Assembly (NCBI GenBank): GCA_047974615.1
Contig: JBKECM010000036.1
Location: forward strand, 1-31,195
Length of the DNA: 31,195 nt
DNA from: JBKEBX01 sp047974615
GTDB lineage: Bacteria; Bacillota; Clostridia; Lachnospirales; CAMZNU01
Reading direction: 5' to 3'
Notes under the pieces: model-generated
What the model was told of the DNA's origin: nothing
Seen by the model: only the letters and a program-made list of their open reading frames with translations
The model's database searches: none
Shown here: piece by piece, positions 7,798 to 15,356 of the stretch
Numbering within the stretch: the stretch's first letter is position 1
Layout: each line of letters opens with the position of its first letter
Position numbers and translations under genes: made by a program

Positions 7798-7814
7798 GTT
7801 TAAGGAGTTAAGTT

Positions 7815-8159
7815 ATGAAAGACGAATTGGCAAAATTATCTATAGATATTTCTGATAAGTTTTGTAATAGCGATACTTATCTTGAATATATAAATTTACG
7901 TAAAAAAATACAAAATGATGAAATTTTGAAAGATAAAATAAATCAATATAAACTTGAGCAAATGTCTTTTCAAAGCAAGATTTTATCAAATATAGAAACA
8001 ACTTTTGAAGAAGAAAGTAGAATATCTAAGCTTTATACAGAACTTTTTATGAATGAAATAGCTAGAAACTTTTTAATTACTGAAAGTGAGCTTTTAAAAA
8101 TCTTAAATATGGTTTATGAAAATATAGGTAAAGATATAGATATTAGTATTTCCCTGTAA
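7815..8159 (+). CDS. ylbF: YlbF family protein
   Basis: A 114-residue, mostly helical protein of the YlbF/YmcA (Com_YlbF) family. In Bacillus subtilis YlbF forms a complex with YmcA and YaaT that affects competence and sporulation and modulates RNase Y-dependent RNA processing. Typical family features are the Lys/Glu-rich N-terminal helix with YLEYINLRKKIQND and the hydrophobic C-terminal helix with LLKILNMVYENIG. The start follows AAGGAG. Its position directly after RNase J fits a role in RNA metabolism, but that is inference. No partner YmcA or YaaT gene is present in the window. Confidence 0.78.
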   Translation: MKDELAKLSIDISDKFCNSDTYLEYINLRKKIQNDEILKDKINQYKLEQMSFQSKILSNIETTFEEESRISKLYTELFMNEIARNFLITESELLKILNMVYENIGKDIDISISL

Positions 8160-8172
8160 AGAAAGAGGAGTT

Positions 8173-10089
8173 ATGAGTTTTTTAATTGCAAATCTTGAGG
8201 ACTATAAAAATAATGGTTGTCCAGAATTTGATTTTATTATGGTTACAGCAGATGCTTATGTTGACCACCCAAGTTTTGGCTCAACAATAATATGTAGAGT
8301 TTTAGAAAGTCGTGGGTTTACTGTTGGTATTATACCTCAACCACGTTTTGAAAACACACAAGATTTTATGATGTTTGGTAAACCTAAACTCGCTTTCCTT
8401 ATTTCCGGAGGGAATATTGATTCTATGGTTAACCACTATTCTGTAAGTAAAAACAGAAGAAAACAAGACTTATATTCACCGGGTGGCAAAGGCTTTTTAC
8501 GCCCTGACCGCCCTATTATTGTGTATTCAAAACTCATTCGTGAGGCTTACCCTGAAGTTGCTATTATAGGTGGTGGTGTTGAAGGCTCTTTAAGAAGATT
8601 TTCTCACTATGACTATTGGGACAATAAAGTGCGTCCTTCTATTATGATAGATTCAGAAGTTGACCTTTTGGTATATGGTATGGGTGAAAAACCTATAGTT
8701 GAAATAGCTGAAAGCCTTGAAAGTGGATTGTCTATAAAGGATATAACTTTTATAAAGGGTACGTCTTATATAACAACTGATAAAGCAAATATATATGACT
8801 ATATAGAATTACCAACATATAGTGATGTTAAAAAAGATAAAGATAAATATGGGGAAAGTTATAAGTTACAGTTTGAAAATCTCGAATATGGTACTGCAAA
8901 GGTTTTAATAGAAAATTATGGTAAGAAGTATGTCGTACAAAATATTCCAATGCCACCTTTAACTACGAGTGAATTTGATAGTGTATATAACTTAAACTAT
9001 GAGAGAAATTATCACCCTATGTATGAAAAAGATGGAGGAATACCTGCTATTACAGAAGTTAAGTTTTCTTTAATATCTAATAGAGGTTGTTTTGGTAATT
9101 GTAATTTTTGTGCACTAACTTTTCATCAAGGCCGTTCTGTACAAGCTAGAAGCCATAAATCTATAATTGAAGAAGCTAAAAAGATGGTATGGGAGGAAGA
9201 TTTTAAAGGTTATATCCATGACGTTGGAGGCCCTACGGCAAATTTTAGATTTCCTGCTTGTAAAAAACAAGAGCCAGATGGTGTAGGTGCGTGTACTCAT
9301 AAAAAATGTTTATCACCTAAACCTTGTAGTCAACTTAAAATAGACCATAATGATTATTTGAAATTACTTAGAAAACTACGTGAACTACCTAGAGTTAAAA
9401 AAGTTTTTGTTCGTTCTGGTTTAAGATATGATTATCTGATACATGATAAAGATGATACTTTTTTTAATGAGCTATGTGAACATCATGTATCAGGTCAACT
9501 TAAAGTTGCACCTGAGCATATTTCTGAAAAAGTACTAAAACATATGGGCAAGCCCACAAAAGATGTATATGAAAAATTTGTGTATAAGTTTAAGAAGATA
9601 AACGAAAAATTAGGCAAAGAGCAATATATTGTTCCTTACCTTATGTCTTCTCACCCCGGTTCTACTTTAGATGCTGCCATTGAACTTTCTGAATATCTTA
9701 GAGATTTAAAGCATACGCCAGAGCAAGTACAAGATTTTTATCCTACACCTGCAACTTTGTCCACTTGTATCTATTATACAGAAAAAGACCCTTTTACAAA
9801 TGAAAAGGTTTATGTTCCAAAGACTAAAGAAGAAAAAGCTATGCAACGTGCTTTAATGCAATTTAGATTACCTCAAAACTATGAGCTTGTATATAAAGCT
9901 TTAAAAAAAGCTGGTCGAGATGATTTAATAGGCTTTGATGAAAAAGCTTTAATAAGACCACGTTCTTATAAAAATTCTTCGTATAATAAAGAAAAAAGCA
10001 AGGGTTCTTCTAAAAAAGATAGTAGTAAAGATACTTTTAGACCTAAGAAAAAGACAATTCGTCAAGTACATAAGAAAAAAGGTAAATAA
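8173..10089 (+). CDS. YgiQ-type radical SAM protein (UPF0313)
   Basis: A 638-residue radical SAM protein of the YgiQ family. A B12-binding-like N-terminal region (VTADAYVDHPSFG, about 24-36) precedes the radical SAM domain, whose CFGNCNFC motif gives cluster cysteines C306, C310 and C313. Further family marks are VGGPTANFR, a Cys-rich insert (ACTHKKC, SPKPCSQ) and KVAPEHISEKVLKHMGKP. The C-terminus (about 590-638) is a Lys/Ser-rich basic tail, suggesting nucleic-acid contact. The reaction is not established for the family. The start ATG follows AAAGAGGAG. It lies 13 bp after ylbF and 2 bp before the GIY-YIG gene, so the genes are probably cotranscribed. Confidence 0.88.
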   Translation: MSFLIANLEDYKNNGCPEFDFIMVTADAYVDHPSFGSTIICRVLESRGFTVGIIPQPRFENTQDFMMFGKPKLAFLISGGNIDSMVNHYSVSKNRRKQDLYSPGGKGFLRPDRPIIVYSKLIREAYPEVAIIGGGVEGSLRRFSHYDYWDNKVRPSIMIDSEVDLLVYGMGEKPIVEIAESLESGLSIKDITFIKGTSYITTDKANIYDYIELPTYSDVKKDKDKYGESYKLQFENLEYGTAKVLIENYGKKYVVQNIPMPPLTTSEFDSVYNLNYERNYHPMYEKDGGIPAITEVKFSLISNRGCFGNCNFCALTFHQGRSVQARSHKSIIEEAKKMVWEEDFKGYIHDVGGPTANFRFPACKKQEPDGVGACTHKKCLSPKPCSQLKIDHNDYLKLLRKLRELPRVKKVFVRSGLRYDYLIHDKDDTFFNELCEHHVSGQLKVAPEHISEKVLKHMGKPTKDVYEKFVYKFKKINEKLGKEQYIVPYLMSSHPGSTLDAAIELSEYLRDLKHTPEQVQDFYPTPATLSTCIYYTEKDPFTNEKVYVPKTKEEKAMQRALMQFRLPQNYELVYKALKKAGRDDLIGFDEKALIRPRSYKNSSYNKEKSKGSSKKDSSKDTFRPKKKTIRQVHKKKGK

Positions 10090-10091
10090 CT

Positions 10092-10442
10092 ATGGATAAA
10101 CAGAAAAGAAAAGATTTGGTTTTTCAGTATATGAATACAAAAAAAGATATGGGTGTTTATTCTTTTTATTGTAAAGTAATAAAAAAACATTATATTGGCT
10201 ATTCTCAAAACACTAAAGCTACTTTAAACAGTTATACTTTTCGTCTAAATGCAAATAATCATAGTTGTAAGGAGTTACAAGATGATTGGAACAAATATGG
10301 TGAAGATTCTTTTGAAGTTAAAGTTTTAGAAAATTTAGAGTATGATAAAGAAGATGATAATAAAAGTGATTATACATTAGACCTTACCGAGCTTTTAGAT
10401 AGTTTATGTTTGCAGTTTGAAAACACAACAAAAATTAAGTAA
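10092..10442 (+). CDS. Small GIY-YIG nuclease family protein
   Basis: A 116-residue protein with a single GIY-YIG-like domain: GVY at 21-23, YIG at 34-36, an Arg at R51 in the position of the catalytic arginine (TFRLNANNH), and the ELQDDWNKYGEDSFEVKVLE segment seen in this compact nuclease family. The last ~30 residues are acidic and not conserved-looking. No extra DNA-binding domain is visible, so it is not a complete homing endonuclease or UvrC-type enzyme. It starts 2 bp after the ygiQ-type gene stop with no strong ribosome site of its own, indicating translational coupling. Its role is unknown; DNA repair or RNA metabolism are possible. Confidence 0.7.
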   Translation: MDKQKRKDLVFQYMNTKKDMGVYSFYCKVIKKHYIGYSQNTKATLNSYTFRLNANNHSCKELQDDWNKYGEDSFEVKVLENLEYDKEDDNKSDYTLDLTELLDSLCLQFENTTKIK

Positions 10443-10516
10443 AATAAATACCAAAAGGTTAAATTGAAAATTATTACTAGTAATTTTTTATTGTAAAATT
10501 GCAGGAATAATAAGGT

Positions 10517-10553
10517 GCTTATAAATGATAGAAAAAAGAGGTTATTTATAAGC
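10517..10553. promoter_or_regulatory. 10-bp inverted repeat covering a start codon
   Basis: GCTTATAAAT (10517-10526) and ATTTATAAGC (10544-10553) are perfectly complementary around 17 bases. The left arm includes the first two bases of the ATG at 10525 and lies next to its AAGGTG ribosome site, so an mRNA stem would hide translation initiation. Confidence 0.45.
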
Positions 10554-10699
10554 CTCATATTTCTGTGCTAGTTGTCTTAATAATAGTTTTTTCTTTATTG
10601 ACTTTTAAATTCTTTACAGAAATGATGTAATATTGCAGTCTTTTTTATAATATACAAAGTGGAAATTACAATAATATTGAGGTAGATAATTCAAATTAA
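10525..10699 (+). pseudogene. Decayed or frameshifted small hydrophobic protein gene
   Basis: An ATG at 10525, seven bases after AAGGTG, opens a frame that stops after 8 codons. Shifting by one base in the A6 run at 10532-10537 opens a second frame (VIYKPHISVL, then VLIIVFSLLTFKFF) that runs to a stop at 10628. It forms one clear hydrophobic, probably membrane-spanning, segment of about 33 residues. Past that stop the same frame stays open to 10697. I read it as a remnant of a membrane protein, or a small peptide with an indel. I do not recognise a family. A programmed shift at A6 or a sequencing error are alternatives. Confidence 0.35.
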
Positions 10700-10751
10700 A
10701 AACTTCACTAATTTATCACATTTTCTACACACATACATCAAATATATGTAG

Positions 10752-10866
10752 TATAATGAATTTAGGTTGCAGAACATAGTATATAAAAGCAACTTAAATA
10801 ATATAAATAAGTAGTCAAAACTACATCACAGAAAATATAAAAAAAAGTGCTTAGGCACTTTTTTTG
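10752..10866 (+). ncRNA. Possible small structured RNA
   Basis: A TATAAT at 10752-10757 (no good -35 box) is followed by three stems in about 105 bases. They are TTTAGGTTGC/GCAACTTAAA (10761-10770 with 10789-10798, 9 of 10 paired), GTAGT/ACTAC with a CAAA loop (10811-10824), and the terminator hairpin at 10841-10865. No ORF spans it. The alternative is simply a terminator with chance hairpins upstream. No known RNA family is recognised. Confidence 0.3.
10841..10866. terminator. Strong bidirectional intrinsic terminator
   Basis: AAAAAAGTGC (10841-10850), TTAG loop, GCACTTTTTT (10855-10864) with further T. It is about 400 bp from both neighbouring genes, which is why a small RNA ending here is considered. 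Confidence 0.85.
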
Positions 10867-10869
10867 TTT

Positions 10870-11010
10870 TAATAGAGCGTAATTGGATTCATTGCAAAAT
10901 ATAGAAAAATCCATCTTCATAGCAAAACAACGGCTTTGCGGCTTTTGACAAAAAATGTAGAAATGGAGCATTTTTGCCATTTCATGAATTTTGCAACGTT
11001 GCCAATTCAT
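10870..11010. repeat. Long imperfect inverted repeat C
   Basis: The outer arms are AATTGG...TTGCAAAAT on the left and ATTTTGCAA...CCAATT on the right, with partial pairing further inward and a G+C-richer centre (CAACGGCTTTGCGGC). The right arm carries GCAACGTTGC, also present in repeat B near 20173. It looks like a non-coding, hairpin-forming element. Confidence 0.4.
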
Positions 11011-11093
11011 CTTATATGTAGTATCAAGGGTTTGGGGTTTCGTTCTAGTTTACAACTAGCATAGCAAGTTGCACTACAGCACCTTAGACTTAT

Positions 11094-11255
11094 GGTGACC
11101 TCTAAAAACTCGCTTGATTTAATTTTCTTTTAAATTTTAAACAGTTCAAGAAAGCTTCGACAACGCATAACAGCGTGTTTCTGCTAGGAGAAGCTGACGC
11201 AGAAATTTTGAAAATTTATAGAAAATTAAAAATAATGGGGTTTTTAGAGGTTACC
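11094..11255 (+). mobile_element. Complete 162-bp MITE-like element (copy 2)
   Basis: The ends are GGTGACCTCTAAAAAC and, on the other strand, GGTAACCTCTAAAAAC: terminal inverted repeats matching at 15 of 16 bases. TTAT occurs directly at both borders (11090-11093 and 11256-11259), a possible target duplication. There is no ORF. Inside are a TTCTGC/GCAGAA stem and an AACGC/GCGTG pair, so a transcript would fold. Partial copies lie at 1-115 and 31054-31126. It ends 17 bp from the pepF stop. A non-autonomous element moved by a transposase elsewhere is the best reading; no transposase is in the window. Confidence 0.7.
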
Positions 11256-11272
11256 TTATAGTAAAATCAATA

Positions 11273-13033
11273 TTATAGACTTACAAATTCATCAATTTCT
11301 CTTTTGATTACTGCAAGGCTATTATTATAGAAGTTGATATCATGTAAATCTAAACCTATAGATTTTCCTACTTCATATATGGACATCTTTCCTGTATCTC
11401 TTAATAATTTTTTATATTTTTCTATAAAACCTTCCGGTTCTTTTTCATAAATTGCATAAATTCCTGTTGCAAATAAAATACCAAAAGCATAAGGGAAATT
11501 ATAATAGTTTCTGCCGGCACTATAATAATGACCTTTTACTATCCACATATATTTATGTAAATGTTCACTATCTAAGCCTTTTCCATATGTTTCTTTTTGA
11601 GCTTCTAACATAAAGTTGTTTAACTCATTTGGAGTCAAACTGCCATTTACACGACCTTTAAAAACTTTGTCTTCAAATAAAAATCTTGATAAGATATCAA
11701 CTATAACTTGGCTACTATCTTGAAGGGAGTTTTCCAAAATAAATAGCTTTTCTTCCTTTGTAGCAGTTTTTAAAGCATTGTTTTTTATTATAGTTTCACA
11801 AAAAATTGATGCTGTTTCTGCGAGTGGCATAGGATATCTACAGTTAATAGGTGGTTCATTTTTTAAACAATGTCCATGAAAACCATGTCCTAATTCGTGG
11901 GCTAAAGTTGTAAGACCACTATAATCACCACCGAAGTTGCTTAAAATTCTACTTTCTTTTATTTGATTTACGTTAGAGCAAAAAGCACCTTCTCTTTTAT
12001 TTTCATAAGGTATTGCATCTATCCATTGATTTTTAAAAGCATGGTCAGCAAAAGCACCTAGTTCTTCTGAAAATTCACCGAAAGATTTTACAATATATTG
12101 GCTGGCTTCATCGTAAGTATATGTCAAATTGCTGCCTATAGGTGCAAATAAGTCGTAGAAAGGCAAACCATTTTTATGACCTAGAAGTTCTGCTTTTTTC
12201 AAAAAATATCTTTCGTATTCTGGTAAAAAGTTAGTCATTGCTTTAAGCATTGTGTCTAAAGTTTTTTGATCCATTCTTTGAGATTTTAAAGTATAGTCTA
12301 AAGGTGAAGAATAACCTCTTGTTTCAGCTTCAGTTATAACTTCTCCTTTTATACCGTTCAAAGCTGCTGCTATAGTTTTTTCTATTTTACCTAAATGTTC
12401 AATTTCTTTTGTATAGCCTTCTTTACGTTCTTCCAAATTTGGTGAAAAAGCCATATTTCTTAAAGCAGGAAAGTTTACTTTTTTTGTTTCGCCTTTTACA
12501 TTTACATCTACAAGTAAAGAGGATATGTAGCTATCACGTAATTTTGTATAAGCAAAACTACCACTTTGTTTAAGTTTTGCTAATAAAATTTCTTCTGCTT
12601 CACTTAGAGCATATTCGCTTTGTTCTTTTGTTTCTTTTATAAATAAGGAATATTCTTTTAAAAATTCCTCTTTTTCAATGATTTCATCTAAATTTTCGAT
12701 GTGTGCTACATATTTTTTGAAAAGTGTTAAATAAATTGTAGAGTTGTTATTTAATTTAACTAAGTTTTCAGATTCTTTTAAATGTATTTCGTCTGTTGAA
12801 TGTGTAGAAAGATATAGGTGTACATAAGTCATTGTTTTTCTATATTTTTCAATATCTGTAACTCTTTTAATAAATTCTTTTAAACCCTCAGCATTTGAAA
12901 GATTTGCAATTTCCTTTTGCATAAATACGTTTAATTCATTAATAGTACGTTCTAAAGATAGTTTATCATCTTTATACTCTTTGCTTTCTATAGATGTATA
13001 AAGCACATCGAGATTCCATTTTTCTTTTAACAT
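11273..13033 (-). CDS. pepF: Oligoendopeptidase F (M3 family)
   Basis: A zinc metallopeptidase of 586 residues that cleaves oligopeptides in the cytoplasm. The zinc site is AHELGHGFHGH: His379, Glu380 and His383, with Glu406 (PMPLAETAS) the expected third ligand. The N-terminal helical lobe, 586-residue length and C-terminal YYSAGRNYYNFPYAFG segment fit PepF. I start it at the ATG at 13033, preceded by GGAGGGTGCT; a longer open frame reaches 13111 but would add 26 residues with no ribosome site and would cross the promoter. It is monocistronic. The stop is 17 bp from the complete repeat element, and no terminator is seen in between. Confidence 0.93.
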   Translation of the reverse strand: MLKEKWNLDVLYTSIESKEYKDDKLSLERTINELNVFMQKEIANLSNAEGLKEFIKRVTDIEKYRKTMTYVHLYLSTHSTDEIHLKESENLVKLNNNSTIYLTLFKKYVAHIENLDEIIEKEEFLKEYSLFIKETKEQSEYALSEAEEILLAKLKQSGSFAYTKLRDSYISSLLVDVNVKGETKKVNFPALRNMAFSPNLEERKEGYTKEIEHLGKIEKTIAAALNGIKGEVITEAETRGYSSPLDYTLKSQRMDQKTLDTMLKAMTNFLPEYERYFLKKAELLGHKNGLPFYDLFAPIGSNLTYTYDEASQYIVKSFGEFSEELGAFADHAFKNQWIDAIPYENKREGAFCSNVNQIKESRILSNFGGDYSGLTTLAHELGHGFHGHCLKNEPPINCRYPMPLAETASIFCETIIKNNALKTATKEEKLFILENSLQDSSQVIVDILSRFLFEDKVFKGRVNGSLTPNELNNFMLEAQKETYGKGLDSEHLHKYMWIVKGHYYSAGRNYYNFPYAFGILFATGIYAIYEKEPEGFIEKYKKLLRDTGKMSIYEVGKSIGLDLHDINFYNNSLAVIKREIDEFVSL

Positions 13034-13076
13034 AGCACCCTCCAATATGAAATTAATTTTAAATAGTAATTCATTT

Positions 13077-13105
13077 ATTATAACAAACTTATATATATAT
13101 AACAA
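13077..13105 (-). promoter_or_regulatory. Sigma-A promoter of pepF
   Basis: On the minus strand: TTGTTA (13105-13100), 17 bp spacer, TATAAT (13082-13077), about 45 bp before the start codon. Confidence 0.65.
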
Positions 13106-13142
13106 GGTCATATTGGCAAATTTCTTTTAATAATTTCATAAA

Positions 13143-13175
13143 AAAAATGTAGTAAAATAATTTACATACATTTTT
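13143..13175 (-). terminator. Terminator of spoIIQ
   Basis: On the minus strand AAAAATGTA pairs with TACATTTTT, continuing into a T-run, just after the spoIIQ stop and before the pepF promoter. Confidence 0.65.
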
Positions 13176-13185
13176 AAGAATTTAT

Positions 13186-14220
13186 TTAATTTGATTTTAC
13201 TAAAATAGTTGTTGGATCTATTGTTTCGTCATTTTTTGTAACTTTAAAACCTAAATGGTTATTTAAAGTACTATATCTACGTGTTGGGTTTGATACTTGA
13301 CCTATTTCTTGACCTTTTGTTATTGTATCACCTTTAGCCACAAAAAAGCTTTTATCAAGTTGTGAATATGTTGATGTCCAACCGTTTCCATGTGATATTT
13401 TAATATAGTAACCTTCGTTATATGAGTTCCCAGTTTCTATTACTTCTCCGTCAAAGCTTGAAACTACTTTATCACCTAAGTTCGCACTTATTCGAAGAGT
13501 GTCGTTTGTTTTATATTGTTCTAAAGTTTGATCATATACTAACTTGTTACTATAAGCCATAAGGACTTCGCCTTGTATAGGCCAATCCATAGTACTATCA
13601 TCACTAAAGGCTCTATATAAAGCAGTATTGTTTGTAGGTACTAGTTCTTCTATTATGGTTTGTTTTTCATTATCAGTTACTTCAAGGTCAACTTCGTCTT
13701 CATAATTCTCGCTTGAATCATCTTCAAGTTCTATTTGTTTTAAATTTTCCTCGTTGTTTTGCTTTTTACTTTCTTCACCTACGTTTTCATTTAAAGGTTG
13801 TTCTTGTTGTTCTTTATTTGTATTATTTTCTGTAGGTTCAGTTGCTTCTGGTTCTTCTTTTTTTGCTGTTGTTTCAGTTTCAACTACTGAAACTTCGTTT
13901 GTTTTTGTGCTTTCAATAACGTTTGCCACATTTGAGTTTACAGCAATACCTATATCTCCAGTTTCTTGTTCAAGATAACTTTTTGTGTCTGTACCACTAA
14001 CAGGAGAGCTGTCCTCTAATATTTCTTTTTGCACATATTCTTCTTGTGTGCTTTCCATAGGTTCTAACTTTGAAGTTAAATTAAGATTTTTTACTGTTAG
14101 GGCACCTGCTGTAACTACTAAAGCACCTACTACAGCATATAAACCAATAACTAAACCATTATCTTTTAAAAAGTTAGTTTTTTTTCTAGGTTGTCTTTTG
14201 TCATAATCGTTTTTATTCAT
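13186..14220 (-). CDS. spoIIQ: SpoIIQ-like stage II sporulation protein (LytM/M23 fold)
   Basis: A 344-residue protein with a short cytoplasmic N-terminus (KKTNFLKDNG), one membrane helix at about 24-47 (LVIGLYAVVGALVVTAGAL), a long Glu/Thr-rich linker (about 55-200) and a C-terminal LytM/M23 domain (about 215-340). In the family the forespore protein SpoIIQ binds mother-cell SpoIIIAH across the septum to form the feeding-tube channel and help engulfment. The zinc residues look lost: no HxxxD, HLGFKV in place of HLHF, and YSQL in place of YAHL, so a structural role is likely. The promoter matches sigma-F, and the terminator is clear. A plain M23 peptidase is the alternative, less likely given these features. 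Confidence 0.8.
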   Translation of the reverse strand: MNKNDYDKRQPRKKTNFLKDNGLVIGLYAVVGALVVTAGALTVKNLNLTSKLEPMESTQEEYVQKEILEDSSPVSGTDTKSYLEQETGDIGIAVNSNVANVIESTKTNEVSVVETETTAKKEEPEATEPTENNTNKEQQEQPLNENVGEESKKQNNEENLKQIELEDDSSENYEDEVDLEVTDNEKQTIIEELVPTNNTALYRAFSDDSTMDWPIQGEVLMAYSNKLVYDQTLEQYKTNDTLRISANLGDKVVSSFDGEVIETGNSYNEGYYIKISHGNGWTSTYSQLDKSFFVAKGDTITKGQEIGQVSNPTRRYSTLNNHLGFKVTKNDETIDPTTILVKSN

Positions 14221-14240
14221 ATTTTAACACCTCCATATAT

Positions 14241-14268
14241 AGTATTACCACAAGAAAAAACCTTATAC
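14241..14268 (-). promoter_or_regulatory. Sigma-F-type promoter of spoIIQ
   Basis: On the minus strand: GTATA (14268-14264), 14 bp, then GGTAATACT (14249-14241). These fit the Bacillus sigma-F consensus GYATA and GGnnAnAMT at every defined position. The spacing is slightly short. The start codon is 20 bp downstream of the -10 element. Confidence 0.65.
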
Positions 14269-14273
14269 AGTAC

Positions 14274-14302
14274 TTGAAAAATTATAGAAAATATTTTATA
14301 AT
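14274..14302 (+). promoter_or_regulatory. Sigma-A promoter of plsX-acpP-rnc
   Basis: TTGAAA (14274-14279), 17 bp spacer, TATAAT (14297-14302). It points away from the spoIIQ promoter, which ends 5 bp upstream. Confidence 0.75.
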
Positions 14303-14340
14303 AAAAGGATAGGAAATTAAATTAAAATATGAGGTGGAAA

Positions 14341-15339
14341 ATGAGTGCAAAAATAGCTATAGATGCAATGGGTGGAGATAATGCACCATTTGAAATAATT
14401 AAAGGAACTATTGATGCTCTTAAAACAATGGATTTTAAGGCATTACTTGTTGGTGATGAAGTTGCTATAAGTAGTGAATTAGCAAAATATGAATATAATA
14501 AGGATAAAATAGAAATTATACCTTCACAAAGTGTTATTGAAAACTGTGAACAACCTACTGTTGCTATAAAAGAAAAAAAAGATTCTTCTATGGTAGTTGC
14601 ATTAAATCTTGTTAAAGAAGGTCGTGCTGATGCTATAATTTCTGCAGGTAATACTGGTGCTTTGCTTACGGGGTCAACTTTAATTATAGGTAGAATTAAA
14701 GGTATAAAAAGACCTTGTTTAGGTGTTACTTTACCTACAAAAAAAGGATATACTTTACTTGTTGACTGTGGTGCAAATGTTGATGCTAAGCCTGAAAATT
14801 TATTGCAGTTTGCTCAAATGGGGTATGTATACTATAAAGAAATGTTTGATAAAGAAAATACTACGGTTGGTCTTATAAACATTGGTGAAGAAGAAACAAA
14901 GGGTAATGAACAAGTTAAAGCTACATACGAATTACTTAAAAATAGCTCTTTAAATTTTATCGGTAATGTTGAAGGTCGAGATATACCTTTAAAAGGTGTT
15001 GATGTTGTTGTTGCTGACGCTTTTGTAGGTAATGTCGTTTTAAAAACTTTTGAAGGTCTTGGAAAAATGTTTACTGATATTTTAAAAGAAAGCTTAACTG
15101 AAAAATTTTTATATAAAATAGGTGCTTTGTTATCTATGGGTGCATTAAACAATATGAGAGCAAAATTTGATTATAAAACAATAGGTGGTGCACCATTTTT
15201 AGGCTTAAATTCACTTGTTGTAAAAGCTCATGGTAGTTCAGATGCAAGAGCTTTTAAGGGTGCTATAAATCAATGTTTAAAATTTAAAGAAAAAGACATA
15301 ATAAATAAAATAGCTAAAAATGTACAAGATGTACTTTAA
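14341..15339 (+). CDS. plsX: Phosphate acyltransferase PlsX
   Basis: PlsX makes acyl-phosphate from acyl-ACP, the first step of phospholipid synthesis with PlsY. The product has 332 residues and opens with the family signature KIAIDAMGGDNAP. Other conserved segments are SAGNTGALL, CLGVTLPT, GNVEGRDI and DAFVGNVVLKTFEG. I take ATG 14341, placed after GAGGTGG (14331-14337); the ATG at 14329 overlaps this ribosome site. The order plsX-acpP-rnc is common in Bacillota. Membrane-associated but without transmembrane helices, as in the family. Confidence 0.93.
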   Translation: MSAKIAIDAMGGDNAPFEIIKGTIDALKTMDFKALLVGDEVAISSELAKYEYNKDKIEIIPSQSVIENCEQPTVAIKEKKDSSMVVALNLVKEGRADAIISAGNTGALLTGSTLIIGRIKGIKRPCLGVTLPTKKGYTLLVDCGANVDAKPENLLQFAQMGYVYYKEMFDKENTTVGLINIGEEETKGNEQVKATYELLKNSSLNFIGNVEGRDIPLKGVDVVVADAFVGNVVLKTFEGLGKMFTDILKESLTEKFLYKIGALLSMGALNNMRAKFDYKTIGGAPFLGLNSLVVKAHGSSDARAFKGAINQCLKFKEKDIINKIAKNVQDVL

Positions 15340-15356
15340 GCTTTTGAGGTGCTAAC

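Larger units (their letters stand above)
10443..11093. other. Long stretch without an intact gene between the GIY-YIG gene and the repeat near pepF
   Basis: About 650 bp without an intact gene (830 bp to pepF including the repeat). Contents from left to right: a decayed hydrophobic mini-ORF whose start lies in an inverted repeat (10517-10699), a possible small RNA ending in a strong terminator (10752-10866), a long imperfect inverted repeat (10870-11010), and a CTAGTT/AACTAG hairpin at about 11045-11059. A minus-strand ORF across 10762-11010 only follows the palindromic sequence and is not taken as a gene. Confidence 0.6.

Noticed and set aside
10370..10558. Minus-strand 62-codon ORF over the GIY-YIG gene end
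   Set aside because: It overlaps a convincing gene on the other strand, and its composition is that of antisense to Lys/Asp-rich coding sequence.
10762..11010. Minus-strand 82-codon ORF
   Set aside because: It runs through a terminator hairpin and the long imperfect inverted repeat, has no ribosome site, and the product is Cys/Phe/Tyr-rich without family resemblance.
13034..13111. Longer N-terminus for PepF
   Set aside because: It would overlap the promoter and has no ribosome site; GGAGGG fits the start at 13033.
13754..14206. Plus-strand ORFs opposite spoIIQ
   Set aside because: Shadows of the Glu/Thr-rich linker; no ribosome sites.
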